Positions 35,463-48,429 of a DNA stretch of 64,000 nt are shown in pieces. How positions within the stretch are numbered: the first letter of the stretch is position 1; every line of letters starts with the position of its first letter. Where the stretch lies: contig NC_073691.1 of the NCBI RefSeq assembly GCF_029784155.1, positions 125,488,714 to 125,552,713 of the forward strand, read 5' to 3'. The position numbers were made by a program, and so were the translations under genes. The DNA is from Uranotaenia lowii (Eukaryota; Arthropoda; Insecta; Diptera; Culicidae). The notes beneath the pieces are model-generated. The model was given only the letters and a program-made list of their open reading frames with translations. It was not told the DNA's origin and did not search any database.

Positions 35463-37625
35463 TTATTTTTGATTTTGTAAATTGAACATTCTGCGTTGAG
35501 ATGTATTTCTATAGATTCTTCAAATGACTATTCTTTTACAACAACCTGCAAGCTTCAAGCTGAGAAATACTATCAGCTCATCAAATTGGCCGTTGATTTT
35601 CTGAATAACTTTGCGAACTGCTGGTTGTTGTCGAATTGAAAGTGTTCGATTAGCCAGTTGCCAGACAGTTTTAATCTCGGAGGCAGCCGTCAATTGAATA
35701 AATCAAACTAGGAACCCACCTTCCTCTCACTCTTTTTTCCGAAACAATCACACCATTTCCGTGGGTTGCCCAAGAGGCATTATCTAATAGTTTTTTTTCT
35801 GTCAAAATGTAATTACTCTAAGCCGATTTTCGTGCTAAGAGCTGAACGCGACACGAATCGACTCGTATGAAGTGTATTTCATTCTGGCATTTTTTTTTCT
35901 TTTTCTATTAACTTTCGCTTTTTCGACAGAACTAAATAACGGAAAAAAAGGCTGGGACAATGCCGTGCCATTGCAGTCGTTGGCGGTGTCGACGGCCGGA
36001 TTTTCGGGCTTCAGACTTGGCCTTGCAAGTTCAGGTCCACCTCACATAGCTTGTATTTTTTTTTTTGGTGGTGGTTGCACCTAAATAATCAAGTCACGGA
36101 AAAATGAACGAAAATTCTATCGTGTGTCCTTCATAGCCTGTCCATAACTCTGGGCGGCTGCATTTCTCGTCCATCAAATTGGAATGGAATGATCAAAAAG
36201 TTCTATATAGAAACACCCTCTAGTCTAAGCCATCGGACGACGATTTTTTTTCCTTTCTTCTGGCGACACTTCCGGCCAGTGAAAGCGTCCTTCTGCTGGA
36301 GATGGCATTTGCTGTTTAGTGTTCGCGCGTGTGTGGGTGGATTATGAATGCAAATAAACTTTGACAATTGATGGGAATCCAAATGAATGTAACCAAAGGT
36401 TCGGGAAGCAATTTGTTACAGCAGAGCCGACTCTTTGCTTCTGGGTAGGTACCTTTTCCCGATATTGACTTAGGTAGCATTTCGTTTTCTTCTCCTACGC
36501 GCCAAAGCTTCTTTTGTCGTGAACTCAATCGAAATGGACGTACCTACATGGGAGGTGAGGCGTTAAGCTGGAGGTGAAATTATGGGTTAGCCAATAAGTC
36601 GCATCTCGCACAATATTCGACGATGTCGATGGCAGAACTTCGTGACTGGCAGGAATAAAATATTTCCCGGAGTATTCATTTACGGAAAAAGTTCCCTTCG
36701 CTTATCCGCTTCTTCTTACAACAGGTTCCGTCTCTTCCACGGGTCGCTTAGTCCGGTGGAATCAATCGAGAACGACCTGGATGCACGCAAATCTCTGGTT
36801 TCAAGAATGCTTTGGCTTCATTGCGTTTGAGACGGAGGTGTGGTGTGGCTTGGTCAGACTGAAGAAGGTAGTTATTTTTTCCCACGGGGCACGGCACGTG
36901 GCTTTCTCTTGGCGACACGGTGAGCTGATGCTCTGATCGATTGCTAGAGTTGGAGTTGGAGGAAGGCGATCAAACGAAAAGCAGCTTCCGGAAAGTCGAG
37001 CCAAGAGGTTACAGGTCACAGGTTCTTTGTTCTTCAATCAAAACATTTTATTCTACAAACAGTTTACAGAGCTAGCGAATAATAACGTAAGAAATTTTGC
37101 TCCAATGGCCTATGTAGAGTGATGAATGACGGGATTTCCGACCGGAAATCAAACAATTCAGGAATTTCCAAATCCCAAGAAAAGCTGACGTGCCATCAAA
37201 AGTGAAAAACGACAAAGAATCTGTTGAAGTAAACAATTACAATGAAGAAACGCTACAAGAAGAATTGGATTGCTCTAATTTTTAACATTCTTATTTCCGT
37301 TTTGCATACAGATAACATTAGCAAAATAATCGGCAAAGGAATGACACTCTTGAAACAAATGGATAGTTACCTGAAAATTTACTAGATTTAATGCATTGCC
37401 TGAAGTCTAGCAAATCAACTTCTTAGTGAAAAATCTTTCTATTTTTTGCAGCAAGAAGCCGTCAATACCGTCATACGTATTTTAATTCATATTCTATGAT
37501 TTGATATATTGATTATGCATTACAGGGGCTATATTGATTGATAGAATGCATTACAGGGGCGATTTTGGCTGAGCCACCAAGAGCAACCAAGAAACAGTTT
37601 GTTTACATCACTGAGCACTAACAGT
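35463..37625. other. Intergenic, single-copy-looking sequence
   Basis: A GC-richer block (about 35650-37040) with no transposon termini and no recognisable coding domain. At 37520-37560 the phrase GCATTACAGGGGC occurs twice about 35 bp apart. Confidence 0.35.
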
Positions 37626-38068
37626 TGTTTGTTCAATAATTGGTACATACATTTTGTTTAAAAAAACGCAGGTTTTAGTAGTGGAATAGAGTTATCTTTA
37701 TTCATGTTTCGTCTGTGAGGTCAGTAGAATACAACTATATTAACAAGCGATAGCTAAATGTCACTTTCCACTTCTTATATTCCCTAACCGGGAAAGTACT
37801 GATTTCTCAATGAGTACTTTGATATTCTTACCCAGAATATCTGGCAACACTGTTGTGTAACCACAAACCCAATTCGAGTATTCCCGCCTAACCGTGTGAT
37901 GATGTAAACATTTGTACCGCGTTTATCATCATCACCTGTCATCAGCAATCATTGATCTATTGTTCCCGATTGCGAATTGGAAATAGCAAGAAGAACCAAA
38001 ACAAACAATGTTTTGATTCTGCTGCAATCGGCAGCAATGTGGATCCGTCGAAACCGTAAGTATCAACA
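37626..38068 (-). repeat. Copia-type 3' LTR, ~443 bp
   Basis: On the minus strand, the polypurine tract TTGAGGGGAGG (38079-38069) is followed directly by TGTTGATACTTACGG, the LTR start. The LTR runs to about 37626 (ending AACA) and contains an AATAAA about 80 bp before its end. It lies immediately downstream of the Copia pol end. The 5' LTR is not in the window. Confidence 0.7.
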
Positions 38069-38080
38069 CCTCCCCTCAAT

Positions 38081-38790
38081 TCACAGATTGAGAATGCTAA
38101 ACAGCTTCGCGTGCCTCGCCCTTGGTAACGCCTTCGTGAACGCATCAGCTGGATGATGCTCAGTAGAGATGTGTCTCAAAGAAAGCTGACCGCTTCTTAC
38201 GATCTCCCTGATGAATGCATACTTCACATCCAGATGCTTCATCCGCTTCCAGAAACAGGATGCAAGGGATATTGTCTTCCATAAACGTGAAAGGAGTGCT
38301 AACACACTCAATTCACCAAGGAAGTTTGTTAACCACAAACCTTCCTTGACCGCATGGCAAAGGGCTCCTATCTCAGCTTCGGTCGACGAAAGACTGACCG
38401 TCTGCTGACGTTTCGTTGACCACGAAATAAGCTTCCCGAAGATCATGTAAGTAAGCGTAACCTGATACAGATCTTCGATCATCGGAGTCGTTGGCAAAAT
38501 TTGCATCAGCATATCCGATGAGTGGTTCCGATTTCGCGTTTCTGTGGAATACCAACGCTGTATCGGTCGTATCTCGAAGGTACCGCAGATTACGTTTACC
38601 GAATGGTTGCAGAACCTTCTCAACGTATCCTGATTGCGAAATCTCGATGACGCTATTCGGAAAGTCTCGCTTGATGGTCATCCCCAAGGAAGTCTTGACT
38701 TCTATAAGATCCTTCATCTGGAGTAGCTTTCCATGCTCGGTCTTGATCCAGATAACCTCTGAAACGTCTTTTCCGACAATCAGCTAAGTC
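38081..38790 (-). pseudogene. Ty1/Copia pol C-terminus (RT end and RNase H)
   Basis: On the minus strand, the end of the Copia reverse transcriptase (SLGMTIKRDF, SGYVEKVLQPFG, GYADANFANDSDDRRSVSGY) runs from about 38790 to 38440. After a frameshift comes RNase H (ISWSTKRQQTVSLSSTEAEI, ALCHAVKEGLWL, KHLDVKYAFIREIVRSGQL, HHPADAFTKALPRARH), ending near 38090. Order and motifs are those of Ty1/Copia polyproteins. Gag, protease, integrase and most of RT are missing upstream, so this is a 5'-truncated dead copy with its 3' LTR attached. Confidence 0.9.
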
Positions 38791-40503
38791 CGTGGCAGTA
38801 GCTTAAGATTACTAAGTTAGACTAAATAATAGAGTGAGTCGATTTGGGGTCATTTTTGAATTTCTCAAACCCTGGGGTCTTAAAAGCGTCTTTTTGGTCC
38901 AAACTCATCCATGATTTTTAGCAGAATTTTTATGTAACGTTTACATGAATAAATTTGAACTTTTAGGTTTGTATGGGAAAATTGAATATTTTGTACTGAA
39001 AAATTAAAATCAATTTTGTTTCTTCTGTGGAAACGAGCCTTATAGTTTTCGTGCCAATTTATAAATTCTCCAAAGGAAATTTTCGGTTGAACAACTTTGT
39101 CGAATATCATAACTTCGTATCTTTTTAGACAAACAAGATATTAATTGTTTAACAGATATGTGTCTTTTGGCAATGATAAACAATAAATTCAATCGACACC
39201 ACTGCTGGGTCCCTAGCGAGATACTGTATGACTCAAGGGATTGCAGTGGAGAGAGAATTCTTTGCATTTGGATTGATAATGATCAAAATTCCACAACTGC
39301 TTAACAAATTGTAACAATTTGCAACATTTGCAACAATTAGCACACTTTCACTCTCTCTGAGCACTGGTTTCTCTCAAATTAACTGAAACCTTCTAATTCT
39401 CTCTAACAAATCGCAACAAATTATAACAAATTCAATCATTGGCTGCAAAATTTGTTTGATCATTGACTATGATTCTCCGTTTATCTCAGTCCCCTGGTAT
39501 GACCACTTTTCATGCAATACTTCGTTCTCCTGGCTGTAAATGTTAACCGATTTTGATGAAATTATATTCATTGTGAAGGTAATTTATTCTAATTACTCAA
39601 AGTTTTAAAATATAGTCGATATGTATTACCAGGTTATCAGAAACTGGTTCAGAAAGTAAAAAGTCCGAAAAATCAATTTTATTTTTAAAATAATCATAAC
39701 TTTTGACAGCTTTTCTGTATTTAAGTTTTTCAGTAATGTTCGTCGTCAAGTATCCATCCTTTTGACAATGTATAGATATGTTGGGGTCCAATGAAAGTTT
39801 TGACCGCTATCTCAGAACTTCCGGTAGAAAATAATCTTAATTTAAAAAAACGACATCCAATTTTAGCTTTGCTTAGCTGTATTTCATTTCCCAAAGAACC
39901 GATTTTCAAAACTCAAATTTTAATTTTTGTCGTTAATTTGATCATTATTTTCATAGAAATGGTCTGTAAAAATTCCCAGTTCTTCAGTATATTGAAATGA
40001 CGATAAAGATATTCGAAATGTGCGCTTCGGGTCATATTGACCCGAACAGCTTTGGAGGGTTAAGCAAAATTGTATAAAAACTGGCACTTTGTATTTTTTT
40101 TTAAATTGATATGAAGGTGGACTCAATACCCTTTGGACAATTGGATCAAAAATCGTTCGTACAAAGAACAGATATTTTTTTAAACGTTTGAACCGGTGCA
40201 CACAGGGGAAAACGATGTAAAAAGGTGATCAAAATTGTTTACGCCAAAACGGAGCGCTTTAGACCCATAGTGTCTTCGGGACAATTTTACCTACATTTAA
40301 AGCACTTTAAAATGAGCTTTTGATAAAAATGATTAAATCACCTAGCAGTGAGATAGAAAAATTATTTTTTGTATTTTTCATTTTAGAGCAGTTATGTCTT
40401 TGGCAAGTTTTTAGATTGTAAAAAATGTAGTAATTATGTTGAAGACGTCAATATCGTAGAAGCTAACCCAAAAGAGTTAGAAGGGTTCAAAATAAAAAAA
40501 TAC
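38791..40503. other. Intergenic, AT-rich, probably old repeat
   Basis: No coding signal. Phrases such as 'gtcatattgacccgaac' (40033-40049) and 'cccctggtatgaccac' look like decayed transposon ends, but no pairing was found. Confidence 0.35.
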
Positions 40504-41276
40504 TTTTTAATCAAAATTTTCAGTATTTTAAAGATATCTTTTCAGACCGAGCTTATTCAAGCAAAATATGTTTGAAAGAGTTTTGAGTCACTTAAAATTG
40601 AACAGTTTTGTCGAACATACCTAATAAAAATATTCAGACTGAAACGAGTAAGATAAACTTGGATTTTACAACGTTTTGTTGTTTATTTTGTAGCTTTAAA
40701 AATGATTGAAGATAGCTATTTTCAATGTATCTAGAGGACAAATTCAAAGTTTAATAAACTGACAATTAACAACCGTTTTTATTTTGCTGAAATTTTATCC
40801 AAATCATTCTCTCGCTCGCGTATGACGTTTTAAGCCTTCATTAACGAACCTTAAAATCTATCTTTTTGCCTAGAATAGACTAGACTGGACTAGACTAAAT
40901 TGATTTTCGGTTAGCTAATTTAAATGCAAAAAAATGTCCTCTAGATTGCTTGAAAATAGCTAACTTTAACAATTAATAAAGCTACAAAATAAACAACATA
41001 ACGTTGTCAACTCCATGTTTTTATAACGTTGAAACCTGCCTGATTCTAATGCAACCAAAAATGAACCGAACTCATCCGAACTAGAAAGATACAGGTGTTC
41101 GAAAACAGCTATTTTTTCTTAGTTTTTCCAATTTTACTCGTTTCAGTCTGAATATTTTTATTAAGTATGTTCGACAAAACTGTTCAACTTTGAGTGACTC
41201 AAAACTCTTTCAAACATATTTTGCTTGAATAAGCTCGGTCTGAAAAGATATCTTTAAAATACTGAAAATTTTTAAT
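40504..41276. repeat. Large foldback (inverted repeat), 773 bp
   Basis: The left part (40504-40740) and right part (about 40930-41276) are inverted copies. The outermost ~130-150 bp of each arm agree with few changes. The inner arms match over ~85 bp around GTTGTTTATTTTGTAGCTTT. The right arm holds ~110 extra bases (about 41030-41145). A ~190-bp spacer lies between the arms. It would form a long imperfect hairpin. It is probably a foldback transposon or an inverted duplication. No target duplication is evident. Confidence 0.8.
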
Positions 41277-44200
41277 GTCAATGAATAATACATTATGAAC
41301 GTAAAGCTCCTATGGTACAGATAGCTGATAGTAGATATCAGTGCTCACATTAATTTGCATCCCATTTGAAGCGTTAATTTTCTCTGGTTTATCATCTCGA
41401 GGAAAGTCGCAAGTAGAAGAAAGCAAAGTTCGGCTTTAAAACTCATCCTTCCTAGGAAAACAAGCCTGCTCAAGTTCCCCATTGTGGCTTTCCCGATTTC
41501 TACTGGGGGATAATTTCACCGAGAACAACGTTTTCTTCCATGGCAGATCCCGGAAGAGAACATTTATCGATTTTCCCGATCTATCATCCCTGGGGGCATT
41601 CTGGAAATTGAATTCCGTTTTTTTTGTGCTCCAACTCTCGTCAGCAGTTCGGTTTCTTGAGCAGGGGAGACCGCCGATAGGGAACAAACCAGATTAGAAC
41701 GTAACGTCCCTTCTTACATACTTGGTGAAATAGGTCATTCCATTTTATCGTCTCCTGCCATTCATGTGAGAAAGGGATTATGTGCGTTGTGTTTGCGGTG
41801 TATAATTAGAGTAGATAAATTATTAGGACTAATCACTAGTGCCCCCGAAGTCAGGAAAATAGGAGGTGGACAGGGAACGTTTATCACATTTGGGGATCCC
41901 TGTTGGATAATAGAACATATTTAATGCTCGGTTTTCGATCGTATCCGATTGTGATTATTAAGTTGTGGATTAGAAAATGATACTGGGCAAAATTTCACTT
42001 CAAACTACATAGTTATATTTTTCATTTCTATACGCTTTCTTATTCAAAAGCGTGAAAAACATTACACATTGGTTGATGAAGAGATGGATCTGTTCTATTT
42101 TTCATTAGTTTTGAACCACCACATAGCCTAAAAAAAACCAACGCACCAAGAACCCTGCAGAGAGAAAAACGTCAAAGCCAGGATCGATTCTTGGTGGTAC
42201 GTTAACCATTGTTGCTGATGTGATTATTACAAACGTGCGCCACATATTCCGGCTGCTAACGACGATTTCGGAGTTTCCGGATGCCGTGAACACGCTCTCC
42301 GGTTCTATTGCTTTTTTTGGCTTTTTTTTTGTTCATGTCGTTGTTTTTCTCGCTAACGAAAAAAAGCAATCTGACATCCAACGAACTCCCCCTCACATAG
42401 TCACACGTCAAATACACATACTATAGGAGTATGGCCCTGTTCGGCGGATCCGCATCCGGATTCGTCAGATTCAGATGGTTGCCGCCTTGCAGGCGGAACG
42501 TTTCCTGCTGTTCATTTTCCATTCCTTCTAGCCACTCAAATAAACGGTTCGACTGCCAATAAGGTGAGATCCTGACTGATTGACGGTAATCACGTATGCA
42601 GCAAAAGGTGAAAATGTGACGTGGATTCATGCGTGATGTACAACATTGTTGCCCTCTTTTTTTTTCTTGCATCTTGAATATGGTAATCAGAACCCCACCC
42701 ATTGAGATGGGTTGGAGTAATGTTTTCTTCAGTTCCGATTTTCCCGAAAAATCCTAAACAATAACAGAAAACAGATCTCAATTTTATAGCATTTTGAATT
42801 TGTGATTTTGTACACACATTCATTAAAAAATGACTCGATTTTTCGGTTTTGTGCAATGTACAAAGTATATAATTTTGTTACATACAATATTTTGTACAAT
42901 GTATTAACTTTTTGCATTATTCTCTTAAACCCTCCTCCCTCTGGAAGTTTCAATTCCGAGTGACAAAAGAAGGATTTAAAATTTGTTTCGGACCTATTTA
43001 CTATGAAATTCACACAGTTGAAAAAACTGTTCATATTACCTTTAAGAATTGTCATGGAGTGTTGAGCAATGCATAGTTTATACCAATTTCCTCACATTCA
43101 TCCTATCAAACAATAAAAAAAAAATGTCCGGCTAACATGTCACCGCATTTGGCCGCAAAAAATCCCGAGAGATCCATACTGAAACATATGTTTCATTTCA
43201 AATCCAACCCACATGCGGTGCCTTTGATCCATTCTGCGACGGCCTGTGCTTCATTTTTGTTTTTTTTTTTTCGTACTCTGGTACCGGTAGTGAAGCAATT
43301 GCGATTGTTGTGCGTAGTAGGTCCGCACCTCGAAACCGTAATCATAATTTATTTTTTATGAGCTACCGTGATCCTTTTTGGATTTTTTTTTGTTTGCCCC
43401 ATGTCTGACCTACCTGGCTGTCTTCAGAGTTTTATCGAAATATTTTCATTTTTCTGACAGTGGATTGCTGGAAAATTAAGCCCGTTTCCACTGAACGCTC
43501 AACATTCGAAGTCTTCAAGACAATCGACCGCCCAAAAGCGTTTGAAAATAGCGACGGAAACTGTTTTCCTGACTGAAAACCTCATCAACGTTGAAACGGT
43601 TGAATAATACGCAATCCACTTCATTGAGATGAGATGCGATTTCACGCTTACTTCCGGTTGGAAACGCCATCGAGAACTCGTTGAAATCTGAGTGTGTGGC
43701 GAACCGCAACGCAAAACCCACGCATTTGAACGATGAAATTGAGCGAAATATCCCGGTAGGTCCGGAATCTAATTAGCGAAGTAATTAATTCTGCCTACCT
43801 TCCTACCTGGGAAAACTTTTCGCATTCGCAATTTTCACGGTCCTTGCCTTAACTACGACGGTGTTCTGCGGTTGATTGACGATAAATTTCTCCCACGCCC
43901 CGCGTAGGTAGGTCATCGTCGTCGTTAGCCCCCGGAAGCTTTACCAAATTGTGTCACACTGGTTGGATGCCCAAATATTTATAAAATTGAGCCCTCAAAC
44001 TGTTTAGAGGGTAGTAAACAAATTTGAAACTTATTAAAAGGCTGCATTGAGGTTAACAAAATTAAAAATAACCTGGTAACAGTCATGTACAAAGTGAAAA
44101 GGATTTAGTCTTCGCTTGAATGTTGAAAAGGAAGCCTCTGATTTAGTTTGGAAGTTTCTGAGAACAGTTCGTCATTTCTGAGAGTTTGAAATAAAATTTA

Positions 44201-44967
44201 TAAATAAGGGATGGAGTTCAAATTATAAGACCTCATTAAGGTTCAAATTTAAAAAAAAACGAGAGCTCAAAAACATACTTCTATATCGTTCTAGACGACA
44301 TAAGTTATTTTACAATTTTAAACCTTACATGAACTTAACATTTTACATAAATATACGCAGCTGCATGCCTAAAATAGATTTATTTGAAAATGTTTATCCA
44401 GTAATTATCTGGAAAAAAAGGACTAAAATACTTTATTTACCTCAAAGCTAGAAAATTGCGCCTTAAAGTATGCAATAGACCTAGGTTAGCAGACAAACTT
44501 TTAGAATTTTCTTTGTCTGTTACTTACAAACTGTGAAATGAAAATTTAATATGACAAAACATAGTCAACGAACCTTTTATCTTCGGATTTGACTAGATTT
44601 TTGCCTAAATTTAGGTTCTGGGTTCCCCTCATTCTCCTCAACATAAATAAAAAGTTTAAACTTGATCATGAAGATCATGAATTTTAGGTACGATACTTTG
44701 AAGCACGATAGTATGTGGTGAATGCTAAACACGCTAAGCAATAAAATTAAAAATTTCTTTAAATCAGCATGACGACTTAAAAATTCATTTATTAAAACAG
44801 AAAAAAAATAATCATTGAATTTCACAATCTTTAAGCTTTTTCGTATCTTTCACATGTTTGCAACTCATGGACTGATCCAAAGTTCAAAAAATCACTTTAG
44901 TTAGACACATCTGACAAAGATATTCCTAAGATATCAAATAGGATTCGGAACTAGATTATGATCTAGC
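41277..44967. other. Intergenic, no gene recognised
   Basis: A mixture of GC-richer single-copy-looking blocks (about 41400-41900 and 42120-43960) and AT-rich stretches (43980-44960). I find no domain, RNA gene or paired transposon ends. It could include regulatory DNA. Confidence 0.35.
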
Positions 44968-44979
44968 ACTCCGGAAAAT

Positions 44980-46748
44980 CCCCATCGACCAGCACATAAG
45001 GTCACTTGGATATCCCAAGATGGCCGAACAGAAAATCAAATTGACCACATCAGTCGAAAATGGAGAAGAAGCCTTCTTGATGTCCGCAACAAACAAAGCG
45101 CAGACATTCCATTTGACCATCACCTCGTCCTTGGCGAATAACGACTGCGTTGCGCGTGTCCAACGGCGCGAGGAGAAAGTCGGATGTCGATACGACGTTC
45201 GCCGGTTGGAGAATCCAGAGGTGAAAAGGGCATACGTTAAACAGCTGGAATCCCGAGCCTCGGAATTGCCGACAGACGGAACAGTCGAAGAACAGTGGTG
45301 TGGAATCAAGAATGCCTTTATCACGACGAGCCATGGTACTCTCGGTAAAGTTTGTGGAAGAAAAAGTGAATGGATGTCGGATGAAACCTGGAGGATGATC
45401 GATGATCGGAGAAAGGCGAAAGTCGGAATTGAGCAGGCATGTACCGGGTCAGCCAAAGCAGCCGCCCGCTTACGATATGCGGAGCTGGAAAAGGCAGTTA
45501 AACGAGCTTGTAGACGAGACAAGAGAGCCTGGACAAACTCCCTAGCCGAAGAGGGAGAAAGAGCCGTCGCCATTGGAGATATGCGATTATTATATAATAT
45601 TTCTCGCCGCCTTAGTGGTGCAAGGACTAATGCAAGAATGCCGCTGAAAAACCGAGCAGGTCAGCTGCTGACAGATCGAACAGATCAGCTCAAGCGTTGG
45701 ACTGAGCATTTTGATCAACTTTTCCGAGTTACAAATAGCAATGGCCAACAGAACCCGCAGCTCGAGGCGCCCACAGTAAGTCGCATTAATGGCGTCAACT
45801 CGGAAGCGCCCTTGCTGGCTGAAATAGAAGCGGCAATTAAAAACATGAAATCCAACAAAGCGCCTAGAATCGATTGCATTCCTGCTGAAATGCTCAAAGC
45901 CGACCCTGCCTTGTCAGCACAAATGTTGCACCGTCTTTTCGTTGACATTTGGGATACTGAAACATTCCCGGCCGACTGGATGCAGGGTATCCTCGTAAAG
46001 GTCCCGAAGAAAGGAGACCTAACAGAGTGCGGCAACTGGCGTGGCATAACTTTGATCTGTACAACCCTCAAACTACTCTGCAAAGTGATCCTGAACAGGA
46101 TCCAGGAGAAAATCGACGCTACACTTCGAAGGCAACAAGCTGGATTCCGATCCGGACGACACACCCCAACGCTGCAAGTCATACTGGAACAAATCATCGA
46201 ACTCCAAGACTCTCTTCTGCTGGTGTTCGTTGATTTCGAAACAGCCTTCAACCGACTTAACCATGAAAACATCTGGCCGGCTCTAAAGCGACGATGAGTC
46301 CCTGAGAAACTAGTCCATCTCATCGAAGCACTATACGAGGCACTTTCGTGCAAGGTCTTGCACGATGGTGTCTTGTCCGAGCCAATCCCGGTAACTGCTG
46401 GAGTGAGACAGGGATGTATCTTATGACCGCTACTTTTTCTAATCGTAATGGATGAGATTTTGACTGGATCGATCGACTATGCACCGAACCGAAGATTGCC
46501 GTGGAATCCTTCAACAATGGAGCAACTGAACGGCCTTGACCTGGCTGACGTTATTGTTTTGCTCGCCCAAACGCAACCGGATATGCAGAGTAAACTCGAC
46601 GACCTCACCGAAAGCTCCAAGACAACAGGTCTCAAAGTCAATGTTGGAAAGACCAAGTCGATGGAGATCAACTCAGGAAATCCCTCCAGTTTCATGGTAG
46701 CTGGGCAACAGAATGAGAAAGTTTCATGGTAGCTAGATAACGCCTGAT
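44980..46748 (+). pseudogene. RTE-like endonuclease end and reverse transcriptase
   Basis: The first ~150 bp encode the end of an APE endonuclease (TWISQDGRTENQIDHI, then DHHLVLGE) in one frame. The sequence then shifts to a long open frame (about 45140-46297) with a basic linker and RT motifs: SNKAPRIDCIPAEML, KKGDLTECGNWRGITLI, RRQQAGFRSGR and the first catalytic Asp in LVFVDFETAFNRL. After a stop at 46297 it continues with GVRQGCIL and PLLFLIVMDEIL, then LDLADVIVLL. There the expected ADD box reads ADV, so a catalytic Asp is lost. It ends where the nested transposon begins. It is inactive. Confidence 0.88.
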
Positions 46749-46948
46749 CACAGACAAACAGACAGGACACTCTGAAGAGAATCCGGTCATTTTTTCGCAA
46801 ATCGATTACACTGCCATCTGTTGCCGACATTGCCTACCAATTAATTTCGATTTAAAAAAAACGATCATGGTCACCTTTGAAATCTGTAGATTTTGTTTTG
46901 AAGCGTAAACAACCGTTTTGTCATTTGCAGAAGTAGGTATACTGTTAT

Positions 46949-47207
46949 CACAGAGAACAGACATACAAGCTAGTCCACGAAACTTGTGTAAAATTTCCAA
47001 CGATAGTTTTGAACAATTTTTTTTTGTTTTTTGGCTGGGCCTTTTCGAAAACTCGCCACTTGAAAATTTGATTTGTAACTTTTGAACGGCGCAATAGATG
47101 GCACTATTTCAAGTCAATTTCTAACGTATTTTTGGAATGTCAGCATTTGAAATTTTACACACTTTTTGGAAGATTTTTTGTTCGAGCTTGTACGTCTGTT
47201 CTCTGTG
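46949..47207. mobile_element. MITE with CACAGAGAAC termini and 7-bp TSD, 259 bp
   Basis: The inverted ends CACAGAGAACAGACATACAA (left, 46949) and the matching right end (47207) differ at one or two positions. They are flanked by an exact CTGTTAT duplication (46942-46948 and 47208-47214). The TIR start CACAGA and the TSD length match the host transposon around it, so both were probably moved by the same transposase type. It is non-coding. Confidence 0.85.
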
Positions 47208-47238
47208 CTGTTATTTGTATCTATTTAAATATTACTGT

Positions 47239-47546
47239 TTCTGCTTTTAAGGTTGGATTCAAATGGCTCCAATGCTGCCTCTGGAACCAGTCAAATTAAT
47301 AAAAACTATTATGATGTTGATGGTGATGGTTATGTAATGAAATCCAAAGACCTTCTTCAAAAATTGATGTTGAAATTGGCATATTACTACGAATCTACAA
47401 AACAATATTGCAGCAAGTTATGCAAAGAACAGTTGAAATTATTTGATTCACCTTCGGAAACAAAAATCAAACCCAAAAATGACAATTTTGCACAGTTCGC
47501 TCTCATTTTGAAACTCATTCAACGATTTCCCAAAAAAAAAACTTGA
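47239..47546 (+). other. Exon-like open segment inside the transposon, unknown product
   Basis: After a pyrimidine-rich stretch ending TTTTAAG, an open frame of about 100 codons runs to a TGA at 47544-47546. Its composition looks protein-like rather than random: an acidic NYYDVDGDGYV patch, then an amphipathic helix-like LLQKLMLKLAYYYESTKQYC, then a Lys-rich end. I recognise no domain. It could be the last exon of a transposase, a captured host exon or chance. No upstream partner exon was identified. Confidence 0.3.
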
Positions 47547-47648
47547 TTCCTAACTAATTTTTTATAAAGGATATAAATTATACATATTATACAGAAAACG
47601 TAAATTCATTAAAAAATGGAAAAGGTACAAAATAATTTGAAGACTTTT

Positions 47649-47728
47649 AGCTTAGCTTAGCTTAGCTTGATTGACTACTCACATCCACCTTAAATCATTG
47701 AACTTGAAATGCAACATTAAAATATTCT
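47649..47728 (-). mobile_element. 80-bp retroposon stub with 28-bp TSD
   Basis: An 80-bp insert is flanked by an exact 28-bp direct repeat (47621-47648 and 47729-47756, starting AAAGGTACAAAATAATT). Its left edge is the same GCTTA pentamer run as the 2.6-kb retroposon at 3106-5705, and the next ~60 bp match that copy's 3' end. It is a severely 5'-truncated copy on the minus strand. It keeps an intact TTAA at 47690-47693 where the other copy holds a MITE. Confidence 0.9.
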
Positions 47729-47887
47729 AAAGGTACAAAATAATTTGAAGACTTTTGTTTAAAAACATAATTTATTAAAGCAAGTTTCTAGATTAACTTA
47801 CATCACACTTCGCAAATTTTCTAGAACACCTTCTACCTTCGGCAGTGGAAAGCATATTTTGAATCTATTTGCAAATTATAAAAATAC

Positions 47888-48429
47888 CTGGTTTCCTTTT
47901 TCAGATCATTGATTAACCTGAAAATTCTCTCTATAACTGAAGTTAAAAATTGTATACAATATACCAAAGTTTCTAATTTATATTCATTTCGGAGTACGGC
48001 GAAATTTTCTGCTGGAAACTGCAAGGAAACAAAAATAATATCTGGCATGGGAACATTTTCTTTAGCTATCCTTCACACTCTGGCCGGAGAGCCGAACGTT
48101 TGAAATAAGTTTTGATCGGGAAGCTACGAATGGTCAGTCTTAAGGTGCAGATGTTCTTTGAGTCCAGTGAATATAAGCTTTACGCAGTTTTCCCAGGAAA
48201 TTACGAGCACTATCCACCGATTCGCGTCTCTAATAATCGATCCACATACATAGCACTCACCTGTCTTCGTCATTCCTGCAAAAAACTGTGTGGAAATGTT
48301 AGTTTTTTCGAGAATTAGAAACCGTCAGATAATACTTTCCGAAACGACCAATATCTTACGAATTCCGCCGAGCTTTCCGCCCATGTATTTTATGTTTTGA
48401 GCAGATACCAGAAATGCAGCTGCCATCAT
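47888..48429 (-). other. Possible spliced segments inside the transposon, unknown product
   Basis: Two minus-strand segments have splice-like borders. One is 48429-48360, with acceptor GAATCAG, donor GTAAGA and reading MMAAAFLVSAQNIKYMGG. The other is 48018-47888, with acceptor TTTTTGTTTCCTTGCAG, donor GTATTT and reading NEYKLETLVYCIQFLTSVIE. Between them an open stretch contains TGECYVCGSII, a CxxC pair. I do not recognise the product and the phases do not obviously connect. They may be transposase exons, captured host exons or chance. Confidence 0.25.

Noticed and set aside
44956..45573. 205-codon minus-strand open frame
   Set aside because: It is antisense to the RTE endonuclease and RT region.
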